From Planctomycetaceae bacterium (GTDB lineage Bacteria > Planctomycetota > Planctomycetia > Pirellulales > Pirellulaceae), in NCBI GenBank assembly GCA_002862265.1, contig PKCQ01000420.1, forward strand, positions 1-7,204: DNA of 7,204 nt, in the 5' to 3' direction. The notes beneath the pieces were generated by a model. That model made no database searches, had not been told where the DNA came from, and worked only from the letters and a program-made list of their open reading frames with translations. The position numbers were made by a program, and so were the translations under genes. Shown one piece after another: positions 5,944 through 7,204 of the stretch; position 1 is the stretch's first letter, and each line of letters opens with the position of its first letter.

Positions 5944-7068
5944 CTTTGGCTCACAATACTTGAGAGCCATCAAGGTGTATGCGGTGACCAAGTTCGGATC
6001 ACCTTCCATCCAACGCGTGGTTGGATTGAGCCAACTGCCATCTTCTTGCTGAATCGAGAAAAGCTTCTGGCGCATCTCAGTGCGCCAGGAGTGCTTCACG
6101 CCTTTGGCATCCACAAACTCATCCTCCCCCAAAGCGTCCAAGGCCTTAGCCATCGTATGGTAATAGTAAAAGAGCCCTTGTTGGTCCATGCCTGGGTTCT
6201 TTTCCAGACTATAGTGCTTTCGCAAAAACTCGACCGCAGCTGCTACCCGCGGATCGTCCTTCGAAAGCCCTGCATAAATCATGCTCTTTAGCCCTGCATA
6301 CGTCATCGAGCCATAACTCCGCAACCCGCCATTTTCCGTGGTTCCCGCCTTCGTTTCGCCACCGTTTGCAACGGTGTAATAAAAGCCTCCGTCGTTGATT
6401 TTGGCAGCATGAGGAGAATTGTTGTGCGGCCCTTCTAGATTTTGGCAACGTGACACAAATGCCAGCGCCTTTTGGATCGCTTCGTCATCGGAGCCGCGTC
6501 CCAGCTCGTGCAAGGCATCGACTAGGTAGGTTGTATTCGAAAGGTCAGGCCGCTGATGCTTGCCGTAGCCTGCTCCGCCAAAGTCCATATCGCTAGCCGT
6601 GCGGCCCTCCGAATCATCCATTTGAATCTGCTTCACGAAGAGCTCCGCGCGATTGACTATCGCAGAGTAACTTCCGTCTTGATTTGCTTTTGAAAAGGCA
6701 ATCATGGCAATGCAGGTGTCGTAGTTTCGGTGAAGAGAATTCTTAGCGTAGATGCCGCCATCCGCCTGCACATGCTTCTCCAGGTACTTCAAGCCCTTGG
6801 AGACCATCGGATCTTGCTTAGCCAGTCCCGAGTGCAGTAGCGCGCTTACAACCAATCCCGTTGGTCCAATGCCGGTGCTACCCGAAAACGATCCATCAGT
6901 TGCTTGACCACGCACACGGAGATATTCCACTCCGCGATTCATCGATTTTTTCCAGGACGGGAGGTCGGTGGACGTTTGCTGCTGAGCCGAAGCCACGGAT
7001 GAGAAAAGTAAGGCAAACGCGGTGGCGGCTAACATGTTTCGATGCATTAATCGCATGGATTTCTTCAT
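5938..7068 (-). CDS. exported prenyltransferase/squalene-cyclase-repeat protein
   Basis: This 376-residue protein has a Sec-type signal peptide (MKKSMRLMHRN, hydrophobic core, VASA before QQQ; predicted cleavage after Ala28). The mature part is an alpha/alpha-barrel repeat protein of the prenyltransferase/squalene oxidase repeat superfamily. Successive helices are linked by Gly/aromatic turns: DGSFSG (58-63), ADGGIYA (102-108), MDFGGAGYG (161-169), NDGGFYY (225-231), YGSMTYAGLKSM (about 253-264) and DGSWLN (343-348). The catalytic DxDD of squalene/hopene cyclases is not seen and the protein is much shorter than those enzymes (over 600 residues), so cyclase activity is unlikely. Similar exported proteins are common in planctomycetes and their function is unknown. 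The start is ATG at 7066-7068, chosen for the longer basic N-region; ATG at 7054-7056 is an alternative. It is the first gene of an apparent operon with the 49-residue protein and the QTMAN-like gene. Confidence 0.9.
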   Translation of the reverse strand: MKKSMRLMHRNMLAATAFALLFSSVASAQQQTSTDLPSWKKSMNRGVEYLRVRGQATDGSFSGSTGIGPTGLVVSALLHSGLAKQDPMVSKGLKYLEKHVQADGGIYAKNSLHRNYDTCIAMIAFSKANQDGSYSAIVNRAELFVKQIQMDDSEGRTASDMDFGGAGYGKHQRPDLSNTTYLVDALHELGRGSDDEAIQKALAFVSRCQNLEGPHNNSPHAAKINDGGFYYTVANGGETKAGTTENGGLRSYGSMTYAGLKSMIYAGLSKDDPRVAAAVEFLRKHYSLEKNPGMDQQGLFYYYHTMAKALDALGEDEFVDAKGVKHSWRTEMRQKLFSIQQEDGSWLNPTTRWMEGDPNLVTAYTLMALKYCEPKE

Positions 7069-7089
7069 TTCTCTGCTGGAAAAGAATGA

Positions 7090-7107
7090 TGGGTCGGGCC
7101 CGGCCCA
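7090..7107. repeat. 18-bp near-palindrome upstream of the repeat-protein gene
   Basis: TGGGTCGGG/CCCGGCCCA is a palindrome centred on CGGGCCCG with a single non-complementary pair. It lies 22-39 bp before the ATG of the exported repeat protein. It could be an operator or a hairpin in the 5' leader. No promoter hexamers were convincing in the remaining 136 bp to the window edge. Confidence 0.35.
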
Positions 7108-7204
7108 ATTCGATCAACTTTTCGCTCTTCCGGTTTCGAGGGCGTCGTTGGATTAGCACTTCGCTTCTCAAGCAACTTGCGAATTCAAGCGATCGTGCTG
7201 CTGA

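Noticed and set aside
6896..7204. - strand frame open from the right edge, overlapping the start of the repeat-protein gene
   Set aside because: Arg/Ser-rich translation with no recognisable motif; it overlaps the clear signal peptide in another frame. It could be the end of an upstream gene only if more sequence supported it.

Overview
The window reads as a bacterial chromosome segment of moderate GC with gene-typical spacing. The most likely source is a planctomycete, possibly of the Pirellulales. This is inferred from three things: an exported protein made of prenyltransferase/squalene-cyclase-type repeats, a PEP-CTERM sorting-signal fragment, and frequent GTG/TTG starts. No rRNA, tRNA, CRISPR array or insertion sequence was seen.

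Left part (1-2137, + strand): the 3' two thirds of a PLP-dependent alpha-oxoamine synthase enters from the left edge. After about 314 bp of non-coding DNA comes an extended short-chain dehydrogenase/epimerase. Together they could make and then reduce an amino-ketone, as in sphingoid-base-like or polyketide-derived lipid synthesis, but the left flank is needed to say which.

Convergence zone (2138-2528): a small hairpin, then on the - strand an orphan C-terminal fragment of a PEP-CTERM protein with no signal peptide or start. It looks like a gene remnant.

Middle (2529-4416, - strand): a histidine phosphatase with a TTG start and a strong Shine-Dalgarno sequence. It lies 49 bp downstream of what I regard as the main discovery of the window. 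That is a 388-residue exported thioredoxin-like protein whose frame is interrupted by one TGA (4162-4164). Conventional gene calling would split it into an 84-residue and a 300-residue product. The TGA sits in a Cys-Thr-TGA context in the thioredoxin fold, the downstream frame stays open for 303 codons and completes the fold, and a bacterial-SECIS-like hairpin begins just after the TGA. I interpret it as an in-frame selenocysteine codon.

Right part (4567-7068, - strand): a compact apparent operon in the order exported squalene-cyclase-repeat protein, a 49-residue single-pass membrane protein (easily missed), and a tRNA-queuosine mannosyltransferase (QTMAN/DUF3524-type GT-B enzyme). The gaps are 33 and 15 bp. 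A perfect 9-bp inverted repeat spans the stop codon of the first gene. The last 136 bp hold its upstream region, with an 18-bp near-palindrome.
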